From: a virus
Virus record (IMG/VR): IMGVR_UViG_3300037585_002151
Span: 1-27,186 of that record
Length of the DNA stretch: 27,186 nt
Direction: 5' to 3' (one strand)
The notes under the pieces were generated by a model. It was not told the origin of the DNA. It searched no databases and saw only the letters and a program-made list of their open reading frames with translations. Position numbers and translations under genes: made by a program. Positions 6,475 through 14,028 of the stretch are shown here, one piece after another (the stretch's first letter is position 1; every line of letters begins with the position of its first letter).

Positions 6475-8328
6475 ATGTCAAATAAAGATAAAAAATCTGA
6501 ATTAGAAGACTTCTTTAGTGTTCTATCTGAAGAGAAAGAGGCAACTCGTAAAAAAGAACAAGCTGCTCGTAAAAAGATTAAAGAAAAGATTGAAGATCCA
6601 ACTAATGAACTCTCATCTTTGTTTGCACAGTTATCTAACACTCTTGAAGAATCAAAAAAATCATCTGTAGTTCAACAGAAAAAAGTAGATTCTATATCTG
6701 AACTAATGACTTCCTTTGTTGAGGAAGGCCCACCAAAGATTGTCACTGAAATCAAATCTGAACCTGTTGTTGAAATAGAACCAGAACCTGTAATTGAACT
6801 GGAACCAGAACCTGTTGTTGAAACAATTTTCGTTCCAGAAATAGAAGAACATAGTATTGTTAGCAATACTGTTGAGACTATTAAGAAAACCAGTCCCTCT
6901 GAAGTTAAAGAACAAATTGATCCTTTCTTGGAGTTGAAGATAGAGTTTGATAAGTTCAAAACTCACGTTCAAAATCATATATCAAAACAAGGGTTTGCTG
7001 GTGCTGGTTCTGGTGAAGTTCGTTTAGAATTTTTAGATGATGTTCAAAGTTCTACTGCAAAGGTAGACGGTAAGTTTCTTAAATATAGTTCCTCTGCTGG
7101 TAAATGGATAGGTGCTGATGCTTCTGGTGGCGGTTCTTCTGCAATAGCAGATTTAGACATTGATGGCGGCACAGACATTGGTGCTGCAATTGCTGATGCC
7201 GACCTATTTATTGTTGATGATGGTGCTGGAGGTACGAATAGGAAAACAGCAGCATCAAGAATTAAAACATATGTTGCAGATGTTACACTCACAACTGCCG
7301 CACAAGGTAACATAACTTCACTTGGTACACTGACTGCGTTGACTGTCGATAATGTTGTTATTAATGGTGCAACAATAGGACACGGTGATGATACTGATCT
7401 GATGACTGTTGCTGACGGTGTGTTGACTGTGGCTGGTGAATTAGATGCGGTCACGTTAGACATTTCTGGTAATGCAGATATTGATGGTACTTTAGAAGCA
7501 GATGCAATTACGGTTGATGGAACTGCTCTAGATGAATTTATTGCTGATACCGTTGGGGCAATGGTTAGTTCCAACACTGAAACAGGAATAACCGTAAGTT
7601 ATCAAGATAGTGATAATACTTTAGATTTTGTAATTGGCACTCTTAATCAGGATACCACAGGAAATGCAGCAACTGCTACCGCATTAGAAACTGCTAGAAC
7701 TATTCATGGTGTATCTTTTGATGGTACTGCTAACATTGATCTTAGTGAGGTTATTCAAGACACAGTTGGAGCCATGTTTGGTTCTAACACAGAAACAGGT
7801 ATCACAGTAACTTATCAGGATAGTGACGGAACCATTGATCTTGTAGTAGGAACTCTCAATCAGGATACAACTGGTAATGCTGCTACCGCTACCGCATTAG
7901 AGACTGCAAGAACTATTGGTGGTGTGTCTTTTGATGGTACAGCTAATATTAACTTGCCGGGTGTAAATACCGCTGGTAATCAAAATACGACAGGTAGTGC
8001 TGCAACACTAACCACAGCAAGGACTATTGGTGGTGTTTCATTTGATGGTAGTGCAAACATTAACTTGCCTGGCGTCAATACTTCGGGCAATCAAGATACA
8101 ACTGGAAATGCTGCTACATCATCAAAACTTGAAATTGCGATCATACTGAATGGCACAGATGGTTCTAGTTCAAATGCTGGAGACAATCTTGTTCTTGATA
8201 CGGCAGCTGATGCAAATGATAGTATTCTATATGAGGATGCTACTTCAGATCCCATCGCAGTTCTTGCATCTCACGGCATTACTCTTTCTGGCCTGGGGTG
8301 GAACGCATTTCAATTTGATAACGGATAG
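6475..8328 (+). CDS. Large tail-fibre-like structural protein
   Basis: A 617-residue protein. Residues 1-70 are charged and likely coiled-coil. Residues about 85-120 are a Pro/Glu/Val repeat (EPEPV units). A second helical stretch precedes residue 170. From about 175 onward it is a long Gly/Ala/Thr/Asp-rich region, with a DLFIVDD-GAGGTNRK segment near 245 typical of marine phage fibre proteins. Residues about 358-570 hold repeats built on the unit ALETARTI-x-GVSFDGTANI. The C-terminal region carries LNGTDGSSSNAGD, shared with the gene at 1335. The design is an attachment stem, a repetitive shaft and a small tip. A late promoter lies upstream. Receptor specificity cannot be read from sequence. 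Confidence 0.8.
   Translation: MSNKDKKSELEDFFSVLSEEKEATRKKEQAARKKIKEKIEDPTNELSSLFAQLSNTLEESKKSSVVQQKKVDSISELMTSFVEEGPPKIVTEIKSEPVVEIEPEPVIELEPEPVVETIFVPEIEEHSIVSNTVETIKKTSPSEVKEQIDPFLELKIEFDKFKTHVQNHISKQGFAGAGSGEVRLEFLDDVQSSTAKVDGKFLKYSSSAGKWIGADASGGGSSAIADLDIDGGTDIGAAIADADLFIVDDGAGGTNRKTAASRIKTYVADVTLTTAAQGNITSLGTLTALTVDNVVINGATIGHGDDTDLMTVADGVLTVAGELDAVTLDISGNADIDGTLEADAITVDGTALDEFIADTVGAMVSSNTETGITVSYQDSDNTLDFVIGTLNQDTTGNAATATALETARTIHGVSFDGTANIDLSEVIQDTVGAMFGSNTETGITVTYQDSDGTIDLVVGTLNQDTTGNAATATALETARTIGGVSFDGTANINLPGVNTAGNQNTTGSAATLTTARTIGGVSFDGSANINLPGVNTSGNQDTTGNAATSSKLEIAIILNGTDGSSSNAGDNLVLDTAADANDSILYEDATSDPIAVLASHGITLSGLGWNAFQFDNG
7546..7971 (+). repeat. Two tandem 213-bp (71-residue) units in the fibre gene
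   Basis: Unit 1 is 7546-7758 and unit 2 is 7759-7971. Both begin DTVGAM, continue through SNTETGITV and YQDSD, and end with the ALETARTI-x-GVSFDG block. The last block alone recurs at about 7981-8080, and its NQ-x-TTG-x-AAT opening recurs once more near 8090. Synonymous differences between units show they are not a fresh duplication. Confidence 0.85.
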
Positions 8329-8336
8329 GAAATACA

Positions 8337-8744
8337 ATGTTAAAAATTTATATTCTCATAGTTGTTGTTGGTTTAGTTGGTGGTGTTGTGTATGGTGGTT
8401 ATTACTACTACAAAGACACACAATCACGAATTCAAACTCTCACAGAAAATAGTGCAAGATTAGAGGCAGTAACGAAGGAACAGGACAATACTATCAATGT
8501 GTTGGTTAAAGACCAACAAAAGTTTGAAGAACTAAATATAGAACTACAGTCTAAATTAGACAAAGCAAATGAATATAAAGATGTTCTCATTGGTAAGTTG
8601 CGTAAACATGATTTGGCCAAGTTAAGTATGCAAAAGCCAGGACTAATAGAGAAAAGAATAAACAATGGAACAAACAAACTTTTTAAATCGTTGGAAGAAC
8701 TTACTGTTATTGAGTCTCCTGATTCCAGCACTTCTACTCAGTAG
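8337..8744 (+). CDS. Inner-membrane spanin-like protein (i-spanin candidate)
   Basis: A 135-residue protein with an N-terminal membrane segment (about residues 4-25, Ile/Val/Gly-rich, ending YGGYYYYK). A long helical, coiled-coil-prone region rich in Gln, Glu, Lys and Leu fills most of the rest. This is the layout of an i-spanin (Rz type): anchored in the inner membrane with a periplasmic coiled coil. Its 3' end overlaps by 80 bp, in another frame, a lipoprotein gene at 8665, which is the classic Rz/Rz1 arrangement. Spanins fuse inner and outer membranes in the last step of lysis. The assignment rests on topology and gene overlap, not sequence family. Confidence 0.55.
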   Translation: MLKIYILIVVVGLVGGVVYGGYYYYKDTQSRIQTLTENSARLEAVTKEQDNTINVLVKDQQKFEELNIELQSKLDKANEYKDVLIGKLRKHDLAKLSMQKPGLIEKRINNGTNKLFKSLEELTVIESPDSSTSTQ

Positions 8745-9072
8745 TGGTTGTAGTAGTTGGAGATCTGTTCTCCCTGTAGAAGTTAAAACAGTAGAAGTTG
8801 AGAGAAAGATTCCTTTACAGACTCGGCCGAGTCCTGTTCGATTAAATGATATACATTTTTATGTTGTTACTGAGCAGAACTTTGAAGAATTTAAAAACAA
8901 ATTCATCAAAGAAAATGGAGACTTGGTTGGTTATGTTTTAAGTGTAAGAGACTATGAAACTCTGGCATTGAATATGGCAGAGATAAAAAGATATTTACAA
9001 CAGCAGAAGGAGATAATTATTTACTATGAGAAGGCTGTGACTCCTAATCAAGAAAAGGAAAAGCAAGAATGA
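8665..9072 (+). CDS. Outer-membrane lipoprotein, o-spanin candidate
   Basis: A 135-residue protein with a lipoprotein signal: Asn-Arg-Trp-Lys, a hydrophobic Leu-rich core, then lipobox LLLSSGC with the lipidated Cys at residue 29. The mature part has a Pro-containing segment (PLQTRPSPVRL), then FYVVTEQNFEEFK and a helical region ending in KEIIIYYEKA. I recall this mature domain as conserved in marine T4-like phages. The start codon lies inside the coiled-coil membrane protein gene, so the pair looks like an i-spanin/o-spanin set. It is longer than lambda Rz1. Other lipoprotein roles remain possible. Confidence 0.6.
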   Translation: MEQTNFLNRWKNLLLLSLLIPALLLSSGCSSWRSVLPVEVKTVEVERKIPLQTRPSPVRLNDIHFYVVTEQNFEEFKNKFIKENGDLVGYVLSVRDYETLALNMAEIKRYLQQQKEIIIYYEKAVTPNQEKEKQE

Positions 9073-9536
9073 CAATGGGTAATTTTAATGCTAAAATTAG
9101 TGCAGAGTTCACACCTCCTAAAACATGGAAATTAGAAAAACAATTATCTTTCAAAACACATCTATTGACAAAGGATGATATAGAAATCCTCAAAGAGATT
9201 GGTGTCAACATAGCAGACACAGGAAGAATAACTTGTGATGTTGGAATGAAGACTGACTTGGCATCTGTCCCTAGAGCAGTGTGGGGAATCATTTCTCCTT
9301 GGGACGTTGCTCGTGCAGCGGTAATTCACGATCATCTTTATGCAAGTTTGCGTTCTTATTATCATTCTAAAAACATGAACAAAAAAACTTGGAAAAGGGC
9401 AAGAAAACTTTCAGATAGGATTTTTTTGTGGGGCATGCAGAGCGCACAACCTTCTGTAAGAAAATATAAAATATATCCTGCCTATTGGGCGGTGAGAACA
9501 TTTGGAAGATGGCCTGCTTCTGATGATGAATCATGA
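9069..9536 (+). CDS. DUF1353 family protein
   Basis: A 155-residue protein. The segment TDLASVPRAVWGI, followed by AAVIHDHLY (about residues 63-93), is the signature of the DUF1353 family, found in many phages and prophages, often near lysis or tail genes. The conserved Asp and His residues (TDLAS, HDHLY) suggest a metal or catalytic site, but no activity is established as far as I know. The second half is basic and aromatic. It overlaps the lipoprotein gene by the 4-base ATGA junction. Confidence 0.85.
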   Translation: MTMGNFNAKISAEFTPPKTWKLEKQLSFKTHLLTKDDIEILKEIGVNIADTGRITCDVGMKTDLASVPRAVWGIISPWDVARAAVIHDHLYASLRSYYHSKNMNKKTWKRARKLSDRIFLWGMQSAQPSVRKYKIYPAYWAVRTFGRWPASDDES

Positions 9537-9604
9537 CAGGAATATTAATTACAACATATTTACAAATGTTTTCAAACACAAAATCAATTAAAAGGAAATC
9601 AAAA

Positions 9605-9730
9605 ATGAAAAAGGTAACCGATTATCATGTTTGTGAAAACGAACTTTGTGAAAATTCATATTGCACATGCAATCCTTGTCGTTGTACGTCAGATGACCAA
9701 TGTTCTTGTTGTGTGGGGACACCTGATTAA
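9605..9730 (+). CDS. Cysteine-rich, metallothionein-like small protein
   Basis: Start placed at ATG 9605, which has an AAGGA site upstream, rather than at ATG 9533, whose extra residues carry no cysteines. The product is 41 residues with nine Cys and one His, arranged as VCENELC, then YCTCNPCRC, then QCSCC. The C-x-C-x-x-C-x-C core resembles bacterial metallothioneins of the SmtA type, which bind Zn, Cd or Cu through thiolate clusters. No other catalytic feature fits. It lies among structural and membrane genes. Metal binding is inferred from composition; a disulfide-rich or zinc-ribbon-like role is the alternative. Confidence 0.65.
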   Translation: MKKVTDYHVCENELCENSYCTCNPCRCTSDDQCSCCVGTPD

Positions 9731-9994
9731 ATGTGGTTTTGGGCAGTACAAGCAATTGCAGGAGCCATACTTGGGCAAGCTACAAATAGTTGGTTTGCAG
9801 ATACAAAACTTGGAATTTGGACTTATGCAAAAGTTGATGGGTTGTCTACATGGGCAGCAAAGAAATTAAACATAAAGATTCTTGATGAAGAAGAGGCATG
9901 GAGAAAGAAGTATCCAAATGTTGCAAAAAAACTGGACAACCTAGAAGAAAGAATGGTAAAATTAGAAAACTCAAATTCTCAAGACGATAAATAA
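9731..9994 (+). CDS. Small phage protein with hydrophobic N-terminus
   Basis: An 87-residue protein starting directly after the stop of the cysteine-rich gene. Residues 1-25 are hydrophobic with several Trp and Ala/Gly (WFWAVQAIAGAILG), possibly a membrane-associated helix or signal anchor. The rest is amphipathic and ends in a short coiled coil (LDNLEERMVKLEN). I recall similar proteins in pelagiphages, without a function. It could be a minor virion or membrane protein. Confidence 0.55.
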   Translation: MWFWAVQAIAGAILGQATNSWFADTKLGIWTYAKVDGLSTWAAKKLNIKILDEEEAWRKKYPNVAKKLDNLEERMVKLENSNSQDDK

Positions 9995-10015
9995 TTAAAG
10001 TTAATGGAGAAAAAA

Positions 10016-10315
10016 ATGGCGTGGAAACAGATAATAACATATACTCGCCCTAACACGGGCGTTCCTTGGGCCATGCTCGACAATAGTTGTAAGGACCACA
10101 TTGTAAGCACCTATGAAGATACAGGTAAATCTGTATCATTTACTAGTGTATTATCGGCGGATGGGTTGACTTTAACAAGAACCCGAACATTTGATAGTGA
10201 AGCTTCGTTCAATGAGTATCGAAATGACTCTGTTATTCGGAATACTTCAAACGATATAACGTCATATAATAGTGACAATTCCATTACTAAAACTAGTCAA
10301 ACAGGAGATCTATAA
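10016..10315 (+). CDS. Small structural-type phage protein
   Basis: Start placed at ATG 10016, which has a GGAG site 5-6 bases upstream, rather than ATG 10004. The product is 99 residues, beginning MAWKQIITYTRPNTGVPW. It is rich in Ser, Thr, Asn and Asp with beta propensity, ending in NSDNSITKTSQTG. The composition resembles small virion decoration proteins of marine phages. A TATAAATA-like motif with one mismatch (GATAAATA at 9986-9993) lies upstream. It ends on a TAATG junction with the next small gene. Confidence 0.6.
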   Translation: MAWKQIITYTRPNTGVPWAMLDNSCKDHIVSTYEDTGKSVSFTSVLSADGLTLTRTRTFDSEASFNEYRNDSVIRNTSNDITSYNSDNSITKTSQTGDL

Positions 10316-10482
10316 TGAACTGGATTACAAACAGACTATCAGAAAGAACCTCTTGGGATGGTGGCGCCCTTATTGCTGTTGGCGTCCTTGGATTATTTTT
10401 TTCGGCCGTCGTTCCAACAAACGTCGTTTTTTGGGCCGCGATTGCTTGGGGTGCTCTAACACTTCTTAAATCTGAAGGTTAG
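10315..10482 (+). CDS. Short two-helix membrane protein, holin-like size
   Basis: A 55-residue product starting MNWITNRLSERTSWDGG, followed by two hydrophobic stretches (ALIAVGVLGLFFSAVV and VVFWAAIAWGALTLL) with a short Pro-Thr-Asn turn, and a Lys-Ser-Glu-Gly end. The amphipathic N-terminus and hairpin topology suit a small phage membrane protein; class II/III-like holins have similar architecture. I recall near relatives in marine phages, annotated only as hypothetical. Its start overlaps the preceding stop (TAATG). Confidence 0.6.
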   Translation: MNWITNRLSERTSWDGGALIAVGVLGLFFSAVVPTNVVFWAAIAWGALTLLKSEG

Positions 10483-10488
10483 AGAAAG

Positions 10489-10926
10489 ATGGATGAGTTA
10501 GATACTGAGGTTAAACTTCTCAAAAAGGAACTAGAAGACCAAAGAAAAATTCATGAAAGACTGGATGTCGCTATAGAGAAACTAACTGACGTATCTAACT
10601 CAATTCATCGTATGCTTGCTGTACATGAAGAAAAACTTGCGAGACAAGAAGAAGCAATTGTAGAGGCAGAGCAACAAATAGAAACACGTCGTTCAGAATT
10701 ATCAAAACAAATCTCTGAACTTCATTCAAGAGTAACTACTAATACCAAAGAAATTATGATAGCTGCAGCTGCACAACATGCAGAACAGAATAAAGAAATT
10801 CAGGCTATACGTGATGAACTCAGGGATAGAGTTGGTATTTTAGAAAAATGGCGTCATGTTCTTATTGGCGCTTCAATTATTTCTGGGTTTGTGCTCAACA
10901 AAATCCTAGAACTTGACATTCTGTGA
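10489..10926 (+). CDS. Coiled-coil protein with C-terminal membrane anchor
   Basis: A 145-residue protein. Residues 1-115 are a nearly continuous heptad pattern (many Glu, Lys, Gln, Leu, Ile). Residues about 120-138 form a hydrophobic segment after EKWRHVLIGAS, giving a tail anchor. The topology resembles small phage membrane-associated coiled coils. It starts 6 bp after the two-helix membrane protein, so the two may act together. The sigma70-like promoter of the primase unit is embedded in its last codons. Confidence 0.6.
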   Translation: MDELDTEVKLLKKELEDQRKIHERLDVAIEKLTDVSNSIHRMLAVHEEKLARQEEAIVEAEQQIETRRSELSKQISELHSRVTTNTKEIMIAAAAQHAEQNKEIQAIRDELRDRVGILEKWRHVLIGASIISGFVLNKILELDIL

Positions 10927-10941
10927 TTAATATGTTATCAT
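10913..10941 (+). promoter_or_regulatory. Sigma70-like early promoter for the primase/RNR unit
   Basis: -35 TTGACA at 10913-10918, a 17-bp spacer, and -10 TATCAT at 10936-10941. The hexamers and spacing are identical to the promoter at 20805. A start site 7 bases after the -10 falls on the A of the primase ATG (10948), so the transcript may be leaderless. It is the only clear promoter before a run of same-strand genes reaching about 20.8 kb. Confidence 0.7.
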
Positions 10942-10947
10942 ACCTGA

Positions 10948-11952
10948 ATGTCTTATATCGATACCAAATACCTTAATATACTAAGTACACAACTTCCACT
11001 TTTTAAAAAGAAAGGGGAGAACTTGTGGAACTTTCGTTGTCCATATTGTGGAGATTCACAGAAATCTCGCACAAAAGCTAGAGGATTCGTTTACCGTAAA
11101 AAGAATGATTTGTTTTTCAAGTGTCACAACTGTGGTGCTGGAACAACATTGGGAAATCTTATCAAGCACGTAAACTCAAAAGTTTACGATGACTATATAA
11201 TGGAACGTTATCGAAAAGGCGTCAAAACTAACAATCCAGAACCGGAGTTTAAATTCAATGCACCTGTCTTTCCTAAAAAGAATATTTTCAAAAACCTCAA
11301 ATCGATTTCAGAACTTCCCAAGTCTCATCCGGCGAGAGGATTGGTTGAGAAGAGAAATATTCCTCAAGAGAGATGCGCAGACCTGTTCTTATGCCCGGAC
11401 TTTTACGAATTTTCAAACCTTCTAGTAAAAAATAAATTTCCATCTTTGGGTTGTGATCATCCAAGGTTATTGATTCCTTTTAGAAATGAGGATGGTGAGG
11501 TATTCGCGTATCAAGGTAGAGCCTTTGGTTCTGAACAACCTAGATATATTACTGTCAAATTGGATGATAACGCAGACAAGATTTATGGTCTAGATAGAGT
11601 AGATAAAACTAAAAAAATCTTCGTCGTTGAAGGACCGATAGATAGTATGTTCCTTGACAATTGCATTGCAGTTGCTGGGGCAGACTTTTCTAAAAATTTG
11701 ATAGACGGTGAGTTAGTCATTATATATGATAACGAGCCACGAAACAAAGAAATTTGTAAACAGATAGAGAAGACAATAACACAAGGTCAGACAATTGTTA
11801 TCTGGCCAAACCATGTGAAACAAAAAGATATTAATGATATGATTATTGCAGGGTATACTAAACAAGACTTAGAAGAAATCATAAAGAACAATACATTTAG
11901 TGGTGCGGAGGCACAACTAAAACTAGCAGAATGGAGAAAGATAAATGCCTAG
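10948..11952 (+). CDS. 61: DNA primase, T4 gp61 type
   Basis: A 334-residue protein with the two halves of a phage primase. An N-terminal zinc-binding domain has CPYCGD (Cys31, Cys34) and CHNC (Cys59, Cys62). A TOPRIM catalytic core has the Glu motif VVEGPIDS (Glu228, Asp232) and YDNEPRN (Asp261). The ARGFVYR stretch after the first zinc ligands and the late KDINDMI segment also match T4 gp61 as I know it. It makes RNA primers for the lagging strand with the gp41 helicase. No Shine-Dalgarno site is visible before ATG 10948. It overlaps the reductase gene by 8 bp. Confidence 0.9.
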   Translation: MSYIDTKYLNILSTQLPLFKKKGENLWNFRCPYCGDSQKSRTKARGFVYRKKNDLFFKCHNCGAGTTLGNLIKHVNSKVYDDYIMERYRKGVKTNNPEPEFKFNAPVFPKKNIFKNLKSISELPKSHPARGLVEKRNIPQERCADLFLCPDFYEFSNLLVKNKFPSLGCDHPRLLIPFRNEDGEVFAYQGRAFGSEQPRYITVKLDDNADKIYGLDRVDKTKKIFVVEGPIDSMFLDNCIAVAGADFSKNLIDGELVIIYDNEPRNKEICKQIEKTITQGQTIVIWPNHVKQKDINDMIIAGYTKQDLEEIIKNNTFSGAEAQLKLAEWRKINA

Positions 11953-13864
11953 TAACTATTTGCCAACATCGTACCAAGAGTTCATTCACCTGTCCCGTTA
12001 TTCTAGATGGTTGCCCGATAAAGAACGTCGCGAAACTTGGGATGAGACAGTTGCTAGATATTTTGATTTTTTTACCGAGCACCTAAAGGAAACAGCCAAC
12101 TTCGACCTCACAAAGAAGTTGAGAGATGAACTAGAAAATGCAGTTCTTAGTCAGCGTGTTATGCCGTCCATGCGTTGTATGATGACGGCTGGTGAAGCAC
12201 TTAAACGTGAGAACATCGCAGGTTACAATTGTTCCTATGTAGCAGTTGATCGTCCACAGGCATTTGACGAAATTCTCTATGTTCTTATGAATGGCACTGG
12301 TGTTGGATTTAGTGTTGAAAAACAATATGTTTCTCAACTTCCTGTAATTGCTGATGAGTTTCATATGTCAGATACTACTATTGTAGTGGCTGATAGTAAG
12401 TTGGGTTGGGCTAAAGGACTCAAAGAACTTATTGGTATGTTATATGTCGGACAGATACCAAGGTGGGATTTAAGTAAGATAAGACCCGCTGGTGCACCGC
12501 TGAAGACGTTTGGTGGACGAGCTAGTGGTCCAGAACCACTTGAATCTCTATTTAACTTTACTGTCAATATTTTTAAGAATGCAGGCGGACGTAAGTTATA
12601 TTCTATAGAAGCACACGATGTAGTCTGTAAGATTGCAGAAGTTGTGGTTGTTGGTGGTGTACGTCGTTCTGCACTGATTAGTTTGTCTAACCTATCTGAT
12701 GACCTTATGCGTCATGCCAAGACTGGTCAGTGGTGGAATGAGAACGGTCAGCGGGCACTTGCAAACAACTCTGCGTGCTATAGTGAAAAGCCAAACATTG
12801 GTCTTTTTATGGATGAGTGGAAAACTCTCTATGATTCTAAGTCTGGTGAACGTGGTATCTTTAATCGTGAGTCTGCCAACTGGATGGCGTCAAAGAACGG
12901 TAGGCGTGATGTAGAAGGTCAAGAGTATGGCACCAATCCTTGTTCTGAAATCATTCTTCGTAACCGCGAGTTCTGTAATCTATCAGAGGTTGTAGTTCGC
13001 GTACATGATACAGAAGAGACTCTTTTGGAGAAGGTGAGACTTGCAACTATTCTTGGTACATTCCAATCAACACTTGTAAACTTTAAGTATGTCTCCAAGT
13101 CTTGGAGAAGAAACTGTGAAGAAGAAAGGCTGCTTGGTGTTTCTCTTACAGGTATCATGGATTGTAAACTTACAAATGGTAAGATTGGTGGACTATCCTC
13201 TAGATTGCAAAAACTAAGAGATGTGGCCGTAGAAACGAATAAAGAATTTGCCAAGAAGTTTGGTATCAATCAGTCCGTTGCTGTGACTTGTGTAAAACCA
13301 TCTGGTACAGTGAGTCAATTGACTGACTCTGCCTCTGGTATTCATGCAAGACACAACCCTTATTATGTGCGAACTGTGCGTGGTGACAAGAAAGATCCGT
13401 TGACAAAAATGATGATGGATCAAGGGTTTCCTGTTGAAGATGATGTTATGAACCCAAGTCATACATCAGTATTTTCTTTTCCCATGAAAGTTGATTCTGG
13501 TGCAGTGTTTCGCACAGACATGTCTGCTATCGAACAGTTGAAACTATGGAAAGTTTATCAAGAAAACTGGTGCGAGCATAAGCCTTCTGTGACTATTTCT
13601 GTTAAAGAAGAGGAATGGTTGCAAGTTGGGTCGTGGGTATACGATAACTTCAAATATATGAGTGGTGTCAGTTTCCTTCCATTTGCAGAGCATACATATA
13701 AACAAGCACCTTATCAGGATTGCACAAAGCAAGAATATGAGATGCTTTTGAAGAGTATGCCTGCAGCTGTGGACTGGGAGAAACTGTCAGAATATGAGCA
13801 AACTGATATGACAATTGGTGCCCAAGAACTTGCATGTGCAGCAGGTTTCTGTGAGATTCAATGA
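11945..13864 (+). CDS. nrdJ: Adenosylcobalamin-dependent (class II) ribonucleotide reductase, monomeric type
   Basis: A 639-residue protein matching the monomeric B12-dependent ribonucleoside triphosphate reductases. The first redox Cys is in GYNCSYVAVD (Cys96). The active site NPCSEI (Asn331, Cys333, Glu335) is followed by the second redox Cys in EFCNL (Cys344). The swinging C-terminal pair is Cys631/Cys636 in ELACAAGFCE. CVKPSGTVSQL is the typical phosphate-binding strand. It makes deoxynucleotides for phage replication and needs no oxygen or NrdB partner, but requires host or external B12. No internal insertions or intein are evident. It is transcribed with primase. Confidence 0.93.
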   Translation: MPSNYLPTSYQEFIHLSRYSRWLPDKERRETWDETVARYFDFFTEHLKETANFDLTKKLRDELENAVLSQRVMPSMRCMMTAGEALKRENIAGYNCSYVAVDRPQAFDEILYVLMNGTGVGFSVEKQYVSQLPVIADEFHMSDTTIVVADSKLGWAKGLKELIGMLYVGQIPRWDLSKIRPAGAPLKTFGGRASGPEPLESLFNFTVNIFKNAGGRKLYSIEAHDVVCKIAEVVVVGGVRRSALISLSNLSDDLMRHAKTGQWWNENGQRALANNSACYSEKPNIGLFMDEWKTLYDSKSGERGIFNRESANWMASKNGRRDVEGQEYGTNPCSEIILRNREFCNLSEVVVRVHDTEETLLEKVRLATILGTFQSTLVNFKYVSKSWRRNCEEERLLGVSLTGIMDCKLTNGKIGGLSSRLQKLRDVAVETNKEFAKKFGINQSVAVTCVKPSGTVSQLTDSASGIHARHNPYYVRTVRGDKKDPLTKMMMDQGFPVEDDVMNPSHTSVFSFPMKVDSGAVFRTDMSAIEQLKLWKVYQENWCEHKPSVTISVKEEEWLQVGSWVYDNFKYMSGVSFLPFAEHTYKQAPYQDCTKQEYEMLLKSMPAAVDWEKLSEYEQTDMTIGAQELACAAGFCEIQ

Positions 13865-14028
13865 AACTCATAGTCTGCGTCTCTTGTGAGGCTGAGTTCA
13901 TCATAAAATACAGTATGGACGATTATCATTATAGAGTAATGTATTGTCCATTTTGTAAATCTGATATTGATGACCCAGATTTTGAAGATGAGATAATTGA
14001 CTGGGAAGATGAAGACACAATCTGCTAA
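13861..14028 (+). CDS. Mini zinc-ribbon-like protein
   Basis: A 55-residue product, MKLIVCVSCEAEF at the start, then CPFCKSDIDD, then a very acidic tail ending DEDTIC. Cys6/Cys9 and the CPFC pair at about residues 30-33 form a CxxC-x20-CxxC pattern, a typical zinc-ribbon or rubredoxin-like knuckle. ATG 13861 overlaps the reductase stop (ATGA). The frame overlaps the next gene by 20 bp. It may be a small DNA-binding or protein-interaction factor; the function is unknown. Confidence 0.65.
   Translation: MKLIVCVSCEAEFIIKYSMDDYHYRVMYCPFCKSDIDDPDFEDEIIDWEDEDTIC

Noticed and set aside
7044-7577. 177-codon open frame on the minus strand inside the fibre gene
   Set aside because: It is a shadow of the low-complexity Gly/Ala/Thr region. 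No supporting start site, no other minus-strand genes, and the Val/Ser/Pro composition reflects the complement.
9533-9604. Upstream ATG 9533 as the start of the cysteine-rich gene
   Set aside because: The additional 24 residues have no Cys and are hydrophobic/basic without sense, while ATG 9605 has a good AAGGA ribosome site. The overlap ATGA at 9533 makes the longer form possible but less likely.
9986-9993. GATAAATA before the gene at 10016
   Set aside because: One mismatch and overlaps the end of the previous gene; possible weak late promoter, but not strong enough to list.
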